Positions 25,463-38,907 of a DNA stretch of 64,000 bases are shown one piece after another. The stretch is from Bradyrhizobium guangzhouense. Its GTDB lineage: Bacteria; Pseudomonadota; Alphaproteobacteria; Rhizobiales; Xanthobacteraceae. The notes beneath the pieces are model-generated. The model searched no databases and was not told where the DNA came from. It saw nothing but the letters and a program-made list of their open reading frames with translations. The stretch's first letter is position 1; each line of letters opens with the position of its first letter. The translations under genes and the position numbers were made by a program. Location of the stretch: NCBI RefSeq assembly GCF_004114955.1, contig NZ_CP030053.1:5456001-5520000 (forward strand). The letters are read 5' to 3'.

Positions 25463-26566
25463 ATGCCGATAGCTGGAATTTACGGCCCTGATGATTTCGC
25501 CAACCGGCCGCAGGGCCAGGCCACCCCCACTCCATCAGCGCCGGCGCGATCCGCTCCCACGCTGCCGCGCCCCTCGCTGGAATGGACCAGCGAGGTCGAG
25601 CGCGCTACCGCGCCGATCTACCAGCGCGTCAAACATGTGATCCCGTCGATCGAGTGGCCGCTGATGGCGCCGACCATTCACGCGATCAACCAGCTCAAGC
25701 GCGAGCGCAATGCGGTGATTCTCGCGCACAATTACCAGGCGCCGGAGATCTTTCACGGCGTCGCCGACATCGGCGGCGACTCGCTCCAGCTCGCCGTCGA
25801 GGCGACCAAGGTGAAGGCGGACGTCATCGTCCAGTGCGGCGTCCACTTCATGGCGGAGACGTCGAAGCTGCTCAATCCGGACAAGACGGTGCTAATCCCG
25901 GATTCCCGCGCAGGCTGCTCGCTCGCCGCCAGCATCACCGGCGCCGACGTGCGGCTGCTTCGCGAAAAATTTCCAGGCGTGCCTGTCGTCGCCTATGTCA
26001 ACACGTCGGCCGAGGTGAAGGCAGAGGTCGACATCTGCTGCACCTCGTCGAACGCTGTGCAGGTGGTCGAGAGCCTGAACGCGCCGCGCGTGATCTTCCT
26101 GCCCGACCGTTATCTCGCGACCTATGTCGCCTCGAAGACCGACGTGAAGATCATCGCCTGGAAGGGCGCGTGCGAGGTGCATGAGCGCTTCACCGGCGAA
26201 GAGCTGCGCGCCTTCCGCGACGCCGACCCCTCCGTGCAGATCATCGCGCATCCGGAATGTCCGCCTGATGTGCTGGCGGAAGCCGACTTCACCGGCTCGA
26301 CCGCACATATGATCAATTGGGTGCGCGAGCGGCGGCCGAAGCGCCTCGTGATGATCACGGAATGCTCCATGGCTGACAATGTCCGCGCCGAGCTGCCCGA
26401 TGTGGAGATGCTGCGCCCCTGCAATCTCTGTCCGCACATGAAGCGCATCACGCTCGCCAACATTTTGGAGAGCCTGCTGACATCAGGCGAAGAGGTGACG
26501 ATCGATCCGGCGCTCGCAGCGCGGGCGCGGCGCTCGGTCGAGCGGATGATCAATTTGAGGAACTGA
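25463..26566 (+). CDS. nadA: quinolinate synthase
   Basis: A 367-residue [4Fe-4S] enzyme that condenses iminoaspartate with dihydroxyacetone phosphate to give quinolinate. The cluster cysteines are visible in [19 protein letters not shown] and [10 protein letters not shown], and substrate residues in AHNYQAPE and GDSLQLA. The first 55 residues are a proline-rich extension ahead of the conserved core. The start has GGGAGG five bases upstream. It is the first gene of nadA-nadB-nadC, with twin operator sites just upstream, so transcription probably responds to NAD level. Confidence 0.96.
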   Translation: MPIAGIYGPDDFANRPQGQATPTPSAPARSAPTLPRPSLEWTSEVERATAPIYQRVKHVIPSIEWPLMAPTIHAINQLKRERNAVILAHNYQAPEIFHGVADIGGDSLQLAVEATKVKADVIVQCGVHFMAETSKLLNPDKTVLIPDSRAGCSLAASITGADVRLLREKFPGVPVVAYVNTSAEVKAEVDICCTSSNAVQVVESLNAPRVIFLPDRYLATYVASKTDVKIIAWKGACEVHERFTGEELRAFRDADPSVQIIAHPECPPDVLAEADFTGSTAHMINWVRERRPKRLVMITECSMADNVRAELPDVEMLRPCNLCPHMKRITLANILESLLTSGEEVTIDPALAARARRSVERMINLRN

Positions 26567-26592
26567 GGGTGAGCCATGGCGACACCCACAGT

Positions 26593-26715
26593 GTCGTCCC
26601 GGCGAAGGCCGGGACCCATAACCACAGGGAGATGTGGTTGCGAAGAACAGCGTTACACAGCCCCGCGAACCAATAAGTGCTGCGGCGTATGGGTCCCGGC
26701 CTTCGCCGGGACGAC
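26593..26715. repeat. interspersed inverted repeat, family A, copy 2
   Basis: Inverted ends GTCGTCCCGGCGAAGGCCGG and CCGGCCTTCGCCGGGACGAC enclose a core with CCATAACCACAGGGAG on the left and GGCGTATGGG on the right. It fills the whole nadA-nadB gap inside the operon, ending 15 bases before the nadB start, so any structure it forms would be in the nad mRNA. Confidence 0.8.
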
Positions 26716-26730
26716 GATGAGGAGAGAGCC

Positions 26731-28341
26731 ATGACAACAAACAACATCCACAACCTCACCCGCACCACCGACGACGTCGTCATCGTCGGCGGTGGCCTCG
26801 CGGGATTGTTTTGCGCGCTGAAGCTCGCGCCGCGGCCGGTGACACTGATCTCGGCGGCGCCGCTCGGACAGGGGGCGTCGTCCGCATGGGCGCAAGGCGG
26901 CATCGCGGCTGCCGTCGCCGACGGCGATACTCCCGAAGCGCATGCCGCCGATACGATTGCGGTCGGCGGCGGCATCGTCGATGAAGCGGTCGCACTCGGC
27001 ATCGCGCGCGAGGCACCCTCGCGGATCCACGATCTCATTGCCTATGGCGTGCCGTTCGACCGCGATCTCGAAGGCCGGCTTGCCGTGGGGCGGGAAGCGG
27101 CGCATTCGGCGCGGCGGATCGTGCATGTCCGCGGCGACGGCGCGGGCGCGGCGATCATCGCGGCCCTGGGCGAGGTTGTACGCCGCACGCCATCGATCCG
27201 CCTGGTCGAAGGTTTCGTCGCCGAAGCGCTGCTGACCGAAGACGGCGCCGTTACCGGACTTCAACTGCGCGAGGCCGACAATTTCGCGTCGAGACGCGTC
27301 GTGATCGCCTCGCGCGCGGTCGTACTCGCGACCGGCGGCATCGGCCATCTCTATGCCGTCACGACCAATCCGGCTGAAGCCAATGGATCGGGCCTCGCGC
27401 TCGCAGCTCGCGCCGGCGCCGTGGTCGCCGATCCGGAATTCGTACAGTTTCACCCGACCGCGATCATGGTCGGCCGCGATCCGGCACCGCTTGCGACCGA
27501 GGCGCTGCGCGGCGAAGGCGCGACATTGATCAACGGCGAGGGCGAGCGCTTCATGCTTGCGCAGCATCCCCTCGCCGAGCTCGCGCCGCGCGACATCGTG
27601 GCGCGCGGCGTGTTCGCCGAAATCGCGGCAGGGCGCGGTGCCTTCCTCGATGCGCGGCAGACGCTGGGCAGGCGCTTCGCCGACAAATTCCCGACGGTGC
27701 ATGCAAGCTGCATCGCCGCCGGCATCGATCCCGCGATGCAGATCATCCCGATCGCGCCGGCCGTGCACTATCACATGGGCGGCATCGCGGTCGATGCACG
27801 CGGCCGCAGCTCGATCGATGGGCTCTGGGCCGGCGGTGAAGTGTCGTCGACCGGCATGCACGGCGCCAACCGGCTTGCGTCGAATTCGCTGCTCGAGGCC
27901 GTCGTCTACGCCGCGCGCATCGCCGACGACATCGCCGGTCACGCGATCGCTTCGCCTGCCCGCCTCCCCGACGCGCTGGTGACGCCGCGCGGCGGCGCGC
28001 CGGATGCGGCCACCGTAAGGCGCTTGCGCGCGATCATGACCTCGCATGTCGGCGTGATCCGTGAGCGCGACGCGCTCGCGGAAGCCGTGCGCAATTTCGC
28101 TGCGCTCGAGCGCTCAGCAACGAGCATCGCGGTCCGCCACATGGCGACAGCGGCTCTGCTCGTTGCGTCCGCGGCCTGGAGCCGGTGCGAGAGCCGTGGC
28201 GCGCATTTCCGCTCCGACCATCCGCAGGAGGCGCCAGCGCTGGCGCAGAGAACGATGACGACACTCGCCGGGGCGCGCGAGGTCGCCGACGGACTCAGCG
28301 CACATTCCACGCCGCGCATCGCCCAATCCATGATCGCCTGA
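26731..28341 (+). CDS. nadB: L-aspartate oxidase
   Basis: A 536-residue FAD enzyme that oxidises L-aspartate to iminoaspartate for quinolinate synthase. The FAD fingerprint [15 protein letters not shown] is near the N-terminus (about residues 14-28), followed by [11 protein letters not shown], and the active-site region [24 protein letters not shown] and HMGGI. The ATG follows GAGGA. It is the second nad gene, separated from nadA by a palindromic repeat and from nadC by 11 bases. Confidence 0.95.
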   Translation: MTTNNIHNLTRTTDDVVIVGGGLAGLFCALKLAPRPVTLISAAPLGQGASSAWAQGGIAAAVADGDTPEAHAADTIAVGGGIVDEAVALGIAREAPSRIHDLIAYGVPFDRDLEGRLAVGREAAHSARRIVHVRGDGAGAAIIAALGEVVRRTPSIRLVEGFVAEALLTEDGAVTGLQLREADNFASRRVVIASRAVVLATGGIGHLYAVTTNPAEANGSGLALAARAGAVVADPEFVQFHPTAIMVGRDPAPLATEALRGEGATLINGEGERFMLAQHPLAELAPRDIVARGVFAEIAAGRGAFLDARQTLGRRFADKFPTVHASCIAAGIDPAMQIIPIAPAVHYHMGGIAVDARGRSSIDGLWAGGEVSSTGMHGANRLASNSLLEAVVYAARIADDIAGHAIASPARLPDALVTPRGGAPDAATVRRLRAIMTSHVGVIRERDALAEAVRNFAALERSATSIAVRHMATAALLVASAAWSRCESRGAHFRSDHPQEAPALAQRTMTTLAGAREVADGLSAHSTPRIAQSMIA

Positions 28342-28352
28342 CGGAGCTTGTC

Positions 28353-29231
28353 ATGATCACCCCGACTTCCCTGCTCTATCCCGACGCCTTCCTCTCTGCA
28401 CTCGCCATCGATGATGCCGTGCATCGCGCTCTCGACGAGGATCTCGGCCGCGCCGGTGACATCACCTCGCTCGCGACGATCCCGGAAGCGACCAAGGCGC
28501 AAGCCGACCTGGTTGCACGCCAGTCCGGTGTCATCGCCGGCCTGCCGCTGGCGCTGGCGACGCTGCAAAAGCTATCGACCGACATTGAAGTCCGCGCGCA
28601 TGTCCGCGACGCCGCACGCGTCGTCCGCGGGCAGCAGGTTTTGACGATCTCAGGACCGGCCCGCGCGATCCTCACCGCGGAACGGACCGCATTGAATTTC
28701 GTCGGCCGCCTCTCCGGCGTCGCGACACTCACGGCCGACTATGTCGCGCGCACCGAGGGCACGAAAATGCGCATCTGCTGCACGAGAAAGACCACGCCGG
28801 GATTGCGAGCGCTGGAAAAATACGCGGTGCGTTGCGGCGGCGGCTTCAACCACCGCTTCGGCCTCGACGATGCCATCCTGATCAAGGACAACCACATCGC
28901 GGTTGCCGGCGGCATCCGCCCCGTGCTGGAACGTGCTCGCGCCCTTGCCGGCCATCTGGTCAAGATCGAGATCGAGGTGGACACGCTCGACCAGCTGCGC
29001 GACGTGCTCGCCACTGGCCTCGCCGATGCGGTGCTGCTCGACAACATGGACCTCGCGACGCTGCGCGAGGCCGTCAGGATGACGGAAGGTCGCCTCGAGC
29101 TGGAGGCTTCCGGCGGCGTCACGCCGGACTCGATTGCGGCGATCGCGGCGACCGGCGTCGATTACGCCTCGTCAGGCGCGCTGACGCATTCGGCGCCGAA
29201 TTTCGACTGCGCGGTGGATATCGAGATGTGA
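28353..29231 (+). CDS. nadC: nicotinate-nucleotide diphosphorylase (carboxylating)
   Basis: A 292-residue quinolinate phosphoribosyltransferase that converts quinolinate and PRPP to nicotinate mononucleotide. Signatures are [60 protein letters not shown] and the C-terminal [10 protein letters not shown] phosphate loop. Third gene of the nad operon. The ATG at 28353 follows GGAG; the frame is open further upstream inside nadB. Confidence 0.96.
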   Translation: MITPTSLLYPDAFLSALAIDDAVHRALDEDLGRAGDITSLATIPEATKAQADLVARQSGVIAGLPLALATLQKLSTDIEVRAHVRDAARVVRGQQVLTISGPARAILTAERTALNFVGRLSGVATLTADYVARTEGTKMRICCTRKTTPGLRALEKYAVRCGGGFNHRFGLDDAILIKDNHIAVAGGIRPVLERARALAGHLVKIEIEVDTLDQLRDVLATGLADAVLLDNMDLATLREAVRMTEGRLELEASGGVTPDSIAAIAATGVDYASSGALTHSAPNFDCAVDIEM

Positions 29232-29237
29232 GGAGGC

Positions 29238-30698
29238 TTAGCGTCGCTCGGTCACGCCCATCTCGGCGGAGCTCTTGGCCTCCTGGACGAGTTCGGCCGA
29301 GAGCGCGGCGGTCTGTGCCGGCGTGCCCCAGCTCGGTTCTTCCTCGCCGTCGCCCCAGGCGCGCGGCCGGTAGAAGGTGTGCACGCCGGTCCTGTACATC
29401 TTCTTCATCTCGGCGACCCAGGACGGACGCACCCAATAGGCGTGGTAATGCGTAGACTTGCCGACTTCCGGCAACCAGATCTGGCCGTCGAGCATCGCCT
29501 TCGAGATCTTCTTGGCGCGATCCCACATATCGGGCTCGCGGATCACGTCGGGATTATTGTCGCAGGCAAAAGTGAACTGGCAGGCGAAGTGGCGGTACTT
29601 GTTCTGATAGACCACGCCGCAGACGGTGTCGGGATATTTGCCTGAAAACACCCGGTTCATCACCACCTGCGCGACGGCGATCTGGCCGCGCACGGCCTCG
29701 CCGCGGGATTCGAAATAGACGGCTTCCGCGAGGCACTTTTCCGATTTCGCGCGCGATTTCTCGTCGAGCGCCAGCCGCTCGGCCGGCGATTTGGCGCGCT
29801 GGTTGTCGGCGTTGACCTCACCCTTGGGCGCGACGCTCTCCCCGCTCTCGGCGGCGCTGGCGGCGTCTTCGTTCGGCGCCGACAGCGAGGCCAGCTTCAT
29901 ATCGGGATCGGGCGCCACAATCAGCGGCTCGGCGCCGGGTTGCCAGCTCTCGATGCTCTCGAGGTTACCGCCCAGCGAGGAACTGCCGAAGAACAGGTTC
30001 GAGGTCTTGACGCTGAAGGGATCGCGCGGCGGCGCGGCGACCGTTGCCGGCTTCAACGCGTTGAGCGGCTGGGCTGCGAGGGACAACGCGTTGTCATCGG
30101 CCCTCGGCGGATTTGTATATTGAGCCAAGGGCGGCGCACGCATCGCCTCCTGAAGCTCGGGATCGAGCGCGGCCGCTGATTCCGGCGACATTGCCTGCGG
30201 CTGCACCGCGGGCAGCTCGGCCGTTTTCGCGCCGAACACGGAGCTATTCGAGGTCGCAGGATTTTCCTGCGCGGGCGTCGCGGCCGGAGCAACGGGCTCA
30301 GGCACTGGCGCAGGCGACGCGGTGGCGAGACGATCGCCTTTCAGCGCGCGATCGACCTTGGGAAAGTCGGAGGCCTGATAACGCGCCGGCGCCTGCAGCA
30401 CCGGGTTGCGCGAAATGGAACGAGTGACATCGCGGCCATCAAGGCTGGCGAGGCGCACCATTGCGCTCTGCGGCGCGGACGTCCCGATCGGGCGCGAGAA
30501 GCTGTAGGTGGCGAGCTGAATGGACGAGGCCGCCGAGAACACCTGCTTCTGCCAGCGCTCGGCGACGCCGGGCTGACGCGCCAGCAGCGAGCCTATGTCC
30601 TGATATCCGATCTCTCTCGGCATCAATGCGAAGATGCAGAGACCGAGTCCGAAGGATGCGAACCGCGCACCCTTCGGATGGTTACGCAACACTGACAT
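29238..30698 (-). CDS. cell wall hydrolase, SleB family
   Basis: A 486-residue protein with an N-terminal signal anchor (RFASFGLGLCIFALMP, about residues 10-26), a long Ala/Pro-rich linker (50-345) and a C-terminal hydrolase_2 (SleB/CwlJ) domain from about residue 355. The catalytic region is CLAEAVYFESRGEAVRGQ with its conserved glutamate, followed by VAQVVMNRV and CQFTFACD. It would cleave the glycan of peptidoglycan in the periplasm. I start at ATG 30698; a GTG a few codons upstream is possible. It converges on nadC. Confidence 0.85.
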   Translation of the reverse strand: MSVLRNHPKGARFASFGLGLCIFALMPREIGYQDIGSLLARQPGVAERWQKQVFSAASSIQLATYSFSRPIGTSAPQSAMVRLASLDGRDVTRSISRNPVLQAPARYQASDFPKVDRALKGDRLATASPAPVPEPVAPAATPAQENPATSNSSVFGAKTAELPAVQPQAMSPESAAALDPELQEAMRAPPLAQYTNPPRADDNALSLAAQPLNALKPATVAAPPRDPFSVKTSNLFFGSSSLGGNLESIESWQPGAEPLIVAPDPDMKLASLSAPNEDAASAAESGESVAPKGEVNADNQRAKSPAERLALDEKSRAKSEKCLAEAVYFESRGEAVRGQIAVAQVVMNRVFSGKYPDTVCGVVYQNKYRHFACQFTFACDNNPDVIREPDMWDRAKKISKAMLDGQIWLPEVGKSTHYHAYWVRPSWVAEMKKMYRTGVHTFYRPRAWGDGEEEPSWGTPAQTAALSAELVQEAKSSAEMGVTERR

Positions 30699-31206
30699 CG
30701 ATACGCTCACACTACGCTTACGCCCGTACTGATCGAATTCAGTACATCCGTGCAATTCGATCTTTATCGTGAGTATCTAATTTAGGTTGCCGGGGCGTTA
30801 ATCCGCGTTGCGGGCGAAGCACACTCAAGCGATTGCAGGTGTTTTCACGGGGCGATGCGATGTGTTGGTAAACGCCGCGTCGCGAGAAGCGGTAAACAAT
30901 CGGTCAACGCGAATGGTGAAGGAACTCTTGCGCATGCGTATCAATACGGGACGCTGGTGAATTCAGTCGTCAGTGTCTTTGCGAAACGCATCCACATAGT
31001 CGGTGTCATGCTCCGCGCAAGCGGGGCATCCAGTACGCCGCTGCCTCTCGGCGTAATCACAACTGCCTCGGCGTACTGGATCGCCCGGTCAAGCCGGGCG
31101 ATGACGGCGAGTGTGTGGCGACAGCGTCGCCTCAAACGGAAGTCGCCTCAAATGAAAAGAGGCGGTGCAAGCCCCGCCTCTTTCGCATCACCTATATTGC
31201 TTCGTC
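30699..31206. other. 508-base intergenic region
   Basis: I see no gene here. The first 300 bases, upstream of the wall hydrolase, are A/T-richer and should hold its promoter. The last part contains the family E repeat described at 31005-31106. The PPDK gene ends at 31207 on the minus strand, so the repeat lies beyond its stop and may help end that transcript. Confidence 0.6.
31005..31106. repeat. interspersed inverted repeat, family E, second copy
   Basis: Left end GTCATGCTCCGCGCAAGCGG...CATCCAGTACGCCG and right end CGGCGTACTGGATCGCCCGG...ATGAC are inverted. Compared with 11572-11676 the ATCCAGTA element is shared, while the hairpin arms differ. It lies downstream of ppdK. Confidence 0.65.
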
Positions 31207-34167
<2,961 letters not shown>

Positions 34168-34263
34168 AGCTTGCACACAACCTGCGAGAGGAATGGGAAA
34201 TCGCGCGCCTTACACCACTTTGAGCAGGCCCGCGCAAGTCGAAGAGTTCCGGAAAATGAAGGC

Positions 34264-34419
34264 CTAGAGATGGAGCCACTTCAACAGACCGAGCCCGATC
34301 GCACCGTTGAGGATGAGAAAGATCGCCACGATGAAGTTGAGCAGGCGCGGCATGATCAGGATGAGAACGCCCGCAAGCAGCGACAGCAGCGGCGAGATGT
34401 GGGCGACGGTGAGGTGCAT
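34264..34419 (-). CDS. DUF3096-like small membrane protein, 51 aa
   Basis: A short frame reading MHLTVAHISPLLSLLAGVLI then LIMPRLLNFIVAIFLILNG and ending GLLKWLHL. Two hydrophobic segments (residues 8-23 and 26-44) separated by a proline/arginine turn form a membrane hairpin, as in the small DUF3096 family. GGGAAAG lies upstream of the ATG. It lies between ppdK and the DUF1236 gene, upstream of ppdK on the same strand, 96 bases away. Role unknown. Confidence 0.75.
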   Translation of the reverse strand: MHLTVAHISPLLSLLAGVLILIMPRLLNFIVAIFLILNGAIGLGLLKWLHL

Positions 34420-34643
34420 GAATTATCTTTCCCAAGGGATGAGGCGAATCGCGGCGGGATCATAGCGGACCCCGTTTCGCCCGTAGAGACGCGTGAAGGT
34501 CGATACGGGTTCCCTGCTCCGCGAAAACTGCCCGAAATTGCCGCGTATGCGGCAAGGCTTTTTCCGGAACATCACGCCCGGCGCAGCATTGGCAACCGGT
34601 CGCGCCACTGGCGCCGGCTGAAGTCAATTCGAAGGAGTTGCCC

Positions 34644-34997
34644 ATGCGGAACAGGATTCTTGCCCTAGCAGCGCTCGCGGCCGCGATCGGCTCGCCCGTC
34701 GCGGCGCAGGCGCAAACCGGGATCACAGTGGGACGTGCGCCTGTCGTGATCGATAACGGCCCGACGATTGCGGTCGAGCAGCGGCCGGCTTTCCGCGACT
34801 ATGTCGTCGAGCAACGTGTGCCGGCCTTCCATATTCCCGATCGCGTCGTGGTCGGTGCCACCTTACCTGAAACCGGCATCACTTATTATGACGTGCCGCA
34901 ACGTTTCGGCGCGACGACGTATCGCTACACGGTCGTGAACGGCGAGACCGTGCTGGTCGAGCCGCGCTCGCGGCGCATCGTCGAGGTGATGAACTAG
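34644..34997 (+). CDS. DUF1236-containing exported protein
   Basis: A 117-residue protein with a signal peptide (RNRILALAALAAAIGSPVAAQA, cleavage about residue 24) and a C-terminal DUF1236 region: GATLPETGITYYDVP...YRYTVVNGETVLVEP...RRIVEVM. Such proteins are common and multi-copy in rhizobia, periplasmic, function unknown. I chose ATG 34644 because GAAGGAG is six bases away; a TTG at 34638 is too close. A strong intrinsic terminator follows 77 bases after the stop. Confidence 0.85.
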   Translation: MRNRILALAALAAAIGSPVAAQAQTGITVGRAPVVIDNGPTIAVEQRPAFRDYVVEQRVPAFHIPDRVVVGATLPETGITYYDVPQRFGATTYRYTVVNGETVLVEPRSRRIVEVMN

Positions 34998-35073
34998 CAA
35001 ACGTTGCCGTTCAACTCGATGTCCGGCGCGCCACATCAATCAGGCTGGCGCGAGCAGTGCAATCGGACATCAG

Positions 35074-35113
35074 GCCCCGCCCGGTCTTCCCCCCGCCGGG
35101 CGGGGCATTTTTT
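35074..35113 (+). terminator. intrinsic terminator after the DUF1236 gene
   Basis: GCCCCGCCCGG (35074-35084) pairs with CCGGGCGGGGC (35096-35106), loop 11 bases, followed by ATTTTTT. A perfect GC-rich stem with a T-run on the plus strand, the clearest rho-independent terminator in the window. Confidence 0.9.
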
Positions 35114-35135
35114 GTGCTTCGCGTGCGCACGCTCT

Positions 35136-35272
35136 TGTGTCCCGGACAAGGCGCAGCGCGCAAAGCGCTGCGGCGCAGAGCCGGGACCCAGGAGCTCCGA
35201 GCACGGAGCCGGCATGGGCCCCGGCTCTGCAGCGCACCGCTAAGTGGCGCTGCGCTGCGTCCGGGGCACGAG
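35136..35272. repeat. large palindromic repeat, family G
   Basis: Left half GTGTCCCGGACAAGGCGCAGCG and right half CGCTGCGCTGCGTCCGGGGCAC are inverted; inner arms GAGCCGGGACCC/GGGCCCCGGCTC pair too. Only one copy is here. It abuts the stop of glyS and may stop its transcript. Confidence 0.65.
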
Positions 35273-35273
35273 C

Positions 35274-37502
35274 CTAGTCCTGGATCTTCGAGAAATCCGC
35301 CACCGCACGCGTGGCGCTGCGGATCTCGTTCAGCAGCTTGAGCCGGTTCTCGCGCACCTTGGCATCGTCGTCATTGACGCGCACCTTGTCGAAGAACGCA
35401 TCGACCGGCGGACGCAGCTTTGCCATCGCGCTCATCGCGGCGGCGAAGTCTTCCTTGGCGACGGCTGCATTTGCTTCCGCCTTGACCTCGTCGATCGCCT
35501 TCGCCAGCGCCTTTTCTTCACCGAGGCTGTAGAGCGCAGCATCGGGCGCACCGTCGAAGCTGCGCTTGTCCTTCTTCTCCTCGATCGCGAGGATGTTGCT
35601 GGCGCGCTTGGTGCCGGCGAGCAGGTTCTTGCCGTCATCGCTCTCGAGGAACTTGCCGAGCGCCTCGACGCGGCGGACGATCATGAGGAGATCGTCCTGC
35701 CCGCCGAGCGCGAACACGGCGTCGACGAGATCGTGACGCGCGCCCTGCTCGCGGAGCTGGACCTTGAGGCGGTCGGCGAAGAAGGCGAGGAGATCAACGC
35801 TGTTCTTGCGAACCCGCCTGTTGTTCCATTCAAAGCCCGCGTAGCCGACCGCAACAAAGTGGTCCCCACCTTGCTTTTGTCCGCTAGCATGCGCCAATTG
35901 CTTGAATGTCTTGTCAACCGTCTGAGAATGATGATCAAACAAGGCAACCATTTCAATTCGCAGGTTGTTTTCGAGGATCAGCCTGATCACGCCTAACGCC
36001 GCGCGACGCAACGCATACGGGTCCTTGCTTCCTGTCGGTTTCTCATCGATTGCCCAGAAGCCTACGAGCGTGTCGATCTTGTCAGCCAGCGCCACGGCAA
36101 CGCTGACCGGATTAGTCGGCACGCGATCAGCGGGGCCTTGCGGCTTGTAATGCTCCTCGCAAGCAGCGGCGACGGAGGCGTCTTCACCCTGCTCGAGTGC
36201 GTAATACTTGCCCATCAGTCCTTGAACCTCAGGGAATTCTCCCACGACCTCGGTGAGCAAATCCGCCTTGGCAAGCTTCGCTGCTTGCTCGACGTCGTTG
36301 ACGTATTTGGCCGCGCTCCCGCCATAGCTTTTTTGGCCCACTTGCAACTGAGGCTCAACAAGATTGGCGATCTGAGCAGCCAACGCGACAATTCGCCCAA
36401 TACGCGCGGCCTGCGTGCCGAGCTTCTCGTGGAACACGATCTGCTCGAACTTCGGCAGGCGGTCCTCGAGCTTGGTCTTCAGGTCCGTCTCGTAGAAGAA
36501 CTTCGCATCGCTCAGCCGGGCGCGGATCACGCGCTCGTTGCCTGAGACGATGACCTTGCCGCCGTCGGTCGCCTCGATATTCGCGGTGAGGACGAACTTG
36601 TTGGTCAGCCTCCCGGTCTTGGGATCCCTGACCACGAAGCATTTCTGGTTGTTGCGGATGGTGGCGCGGATCACCTCGCCGGGAGTCTTCAGGAACTCCT
36701 GCTCGAACGAGCCCATCAGCACGACAGGCCATTCGACGAGGCCCGAGACCTCGTCGAGCAGGTTCGGGTCCTCGACGAGCTCGAAGCCCTGCGCGAAGGC
36801 AAGCTGCTTGGCGTCGGTGAGGATCGCATCCTTGCGCCTGTCGGGGTCGAGCACGACCTTCGCATCCAGGAGCTTGGCTTCGTAGTCCTCGAAGCGGCGG
36901 ACGGAAATGGCGGACGGCGCAAGGAAGCGATGGCCGTAGGTGGTCTGGCCGGCCTCGATGTCGTCGACGGAAAACTTCACGACATCGGGCTCTTCGGTCT
37001 CGAGGCCGAAGGTCGCGGTGATCGCGTGCAGCGGACGCACCCAGCTCAGCGCGCCCGGCTTGGCGGAGCGCGCACCCCAGCGCATCGATTTCGGCCAGGG
37101 GAAGGTGCGGATGATCACGGGCAGGATTTCCGCGAGCACGTCGATGGCGTCGCGGCCGGGCTTCTCGATCAGGCCGATGTAGAAATCGCCCTTCGGGTCG
37201 CGCTGGATCTTGGCCTCATCCAGCGACTTCAAGCCGGTCGCTTTCAGAAAGCCCTGCACGGCCGCATCGGGCGCGCCGACTTTAGGTCCGCGGCGTTCAG
37301 TCTTGAGATCAGGCTGGCGCGCGGGGATGCCGTGGACGGTGAGCGCAAGACGGCGCGGCGTCGCGAACGCTTTCGCGCCTTCATAGACCAGGCCTTCAGC
37401 GACGAGTTTCTCGGTGACCAGGCGGCGCAGATCGTCGGCCGCCTTGGCCTGCATGCGCGCGGGGATTTCTTCCGAGAACAGTTCAAGCAAAAGATCGGGC
37501 AT
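35274..37502 (-). CDS. glyS: glycyl-tRNA synthetase beta subunit
   Basis: A 742-residue subunit of the bacterial alpha2-beta2 glycyl-tRNA synthetase, which binds tRNA-Gly. Starts [16 protein letters not shown]; conserved regions include [47 protein letters not shown], and the C-terminal anticodon-binding DALR-like part. Its ATG overlaps the TGA of glyQ, so the two are translationally coupled. Between about 35800 and 36410 base composition and codon choice change sharply (more TTG, CAA, AAA, GGA, GTT), while the reading frame stays intact; see findings. Confidence 0.96.
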   Translation of the reverse strand: MPDLLLELFSEEIPARMQAKAADDLRRLVTEKLVAEGLVYEGAKAFATPRRLALTVHGIPARQPDLKTERRGPKVGAPDAAVQGFLKATGLKSLDEAKIQRDPKGDFYIGLIEKPGRDAIDVLAEILPVIIRTFPWPKSMRWGARSAKPGALSWVRPLHAITATFGLETEEPDVVKFSVDDIEAGQTTYGHRFLAPSAISVRRFEDYEAKLLDAKVVLDPDRRKDAILTDAKQLAFAQGFELVEDPNLLDEVSGLVEWPVVLMGSFEQEFLKTPGEVIRATIRNNQKCFVVRDPKTGRLTNKFVLTANIEATDGGKVIVSGNERVIRARLSDAKFFYETDLKTKLEDRLPKFEQIVFHEKLGTQAARIGRIVALAAQIANLVEPQLQVGQKSYGGSAAKYVNDVEQAAKLAKADLLTEVVGEFPEVQGLMGKYYALEQGEDASVAAACEEHYKPQGPADRVPTNPVSVAVALADKIDTLVGFWAIDEKPTGSKDPYALRRAALGVIRLILENNLRIEMVALFDHHSQTVDKTFKQLAHASGQKQGGDHFVAVGYAGFEWNNRRVRKNSVDLLAFFADRLKVQLREQGARHDLVDAVFALGGQDDLLMIVRRVEALGKFLESDDGKNLLAGTKRASNILAIEEKKDKRSFDGAPDAALYSLGEEKALAKAIDEVKAEANAAVAKEDFAAAMSAMAKLRPPVDAFFDKVRVNDDDAKVRENRLKLLNEIRSATRAVADFSKIQD

Positions 37503-38449
37503 CAGGCCGCTCCACCGGCTTCGGTGTGCACCCAGGCTTCGCCGCAGGCTTTCGCCAGTTCGCGAACCCGGAAGATGTAGCTCTGTCGCTCCGTCACCGA
37601 AATCACGCCGCGCGCGTCGAGCAGGTTGAAGACATGGCTCGCCTTGATGCACTGGTCATAGGCCGGCAGCGCCATCAGATGCGCCTCGCGCTTGCCGGAC
37701 TCCGGGTTTGTCTGCCAGCCGGCATCGAGGTACTTCTTGCAGGCCGCTTCGGCCATCTTGAATTGCTCGAACAGCATCGCGGTGTCGGCATGTTCGAAAT
37801 TGTGCCGCGAATATTCCTGCTCGGCCTGGAAGAACACATCGCGGTAGCTGACCTTCTCGGCGCCTTCGCGGCCGTTGAAGTTCAGGTCCATGATGCGGTC
37901 GACTCCTTGCAGATAGCAGGCGAGCCGTTCGAGGCCGTAGGTGAGCTCACCCGCGACGGGGGCGCATTCGACGCCCGCGACCTGCTGGAAATAGGTGAAC
38001 TGGCTGACTTCCATGCCGTCGCACCAGCACTCCCAGCCGAGACCCCAGGCGCCGAGCGTCGGGCTTTCCCAATCGTCCTCGACGAAGCGGATGTCGTGGA
38101 TGGCGGAGTCGATGCCGATGGCGGCGAGCGACTTCAGGTACAGCTCCTGAAGGTTCGGCGGCGACGGCTTGAGGATGACCTGGAACTGGTAATAGTGCTG
38201 CAGCCGGTTCGGGTTCTCGCCATAGCGGCCATCCTTGGGCCGGCGCGAGGGCTGCACATAGGCGGCATTCCACGGCCGCGGCCCGAGCGCGCGCAGGGTC
38301 GTCCCGGGATGGAAGGTGCCGGCGCCGACTTCCATGTCGTAGGGCTGCAGGATCACGCAGCCGTAATCCGCCCAATAGCGCTGCAGGGCCAGGATAAGGC
38401 CCTGGAACGAGCGGTCCGGGCGCATATGGGCGGGCAATGAGGCGTCCAT
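37502..38449 (-). CDS. glyQ: glycyl-tRNA synthetase alpha subunit
   Basis: A 315-residue catalytic subunit. Class II signatures include [57 protein letters not shown] and [18 protein letters not shown] start at ATG 38449 ([14 protein letters not shown]), giving the family's usual length; the frame is open 32 residues upstream with unlike sequence. It is transcribed with glyS, and its stop overlaps the glyS start. Confidence 0.95.
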   Translation of the reverse strand: MDASLPAHMRPDRSFQGLILALQRYWADYGCVILQPYDMEVGAGTFHPGTTLRALGPRPWNAAYVQPSRRPKDGRYGENPNRLQHYYQFQVILKPSPPNLQELYLKSLAAIGIDSAIHDIRFVEDDWESPTLGAWGLGWECWCDGMEVSQFTYFQQVAGVECAPVAGELTYGLERLACYLQGVDRIMDLNFNGREGAEKVSYRDVFFQAEQEYSRHNFEHADTAMLFEQFKMAEAACKKYLDAGWQTNPESGKREAHLMALPAYDQCIKASHVFNLLDARGVISVTERQSYIFRVRELAKACGEAWVHTEAGGAA

Positions 38450-38540
38450 CGTCAGATCAGGCTCTCGCGGGGGGTTTGAATCGCGCGGGACCGTATCGAC
38501 GGCGGGGATGGGAATCAAGGCAAAGGGGGCGGAAATGGCC

Positions 38541-38579
38541 GTCATTCCGGGGCGCCCGCAGGGCGAGCCCCGGAATGAA
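38541..38579. repeat. short palindromic repeat, family D, copy 2
   Basis: GTCATTCCGGGGCG and GAGCCCCGGAATGA arms form a hairpin matching the one at 10207-10242. It lies between glyQ and the upstream small membrane protein gene. Confidence 0.7.
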
Positions 38580-38600
38580 GGTGCGCGTGGAAGACTCGGC

Positions 38601-38792
38601 CTATCCCGGCCTATAGGCCCCGGTCACGGGGTCACGCTTCAGCGTCTGGATATTCCCCATGTGGGCGGCCTCGGCGACGCGCGACAGGCGCATCTCCTCC
38701 AGCTCCTCGTTGATCCTGAGTGCGGTCTTGTAGGCCCAGCGGACCACGGCAAGCCCGCCCAGGACGCCCGCAAATGCGACGAACGGCGGCAT
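38601..38792 (-). CDS. small membrane protein, 63 aa
   Basis: A 63-residue protein with one N-terminal hydrophobic segment ([20 protein letters not shown]) followed by a charged helix ([21 protein letters not shown]) and a short tail. GAGG lies eight bases before the ATG. The arrangement S49 peptidase, this gene, then glyQ-glyS on one strand suggests a common transcript, though a family D hairpin intervenes. No family recognised. Confidence 0.7.
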   Translation of the reverse strand: MPPFVAFAGVLGGLAVVRWAYKTALRINEELEEMRLSRVAEAAHMGNIQTLKRDPVTGAYRPG

Positions 38793-38907
38793 CGGTCGAT
38801 CCTCGTGTAGTACTCAGCCCCCACACCCATATTCGCGCAGTCCGGGCCGCGCCGCAATTGGCTCGGCTCCTGATCCCCTTGGACCAAATGGCGCGGGAGG
38901 TCCGAAC

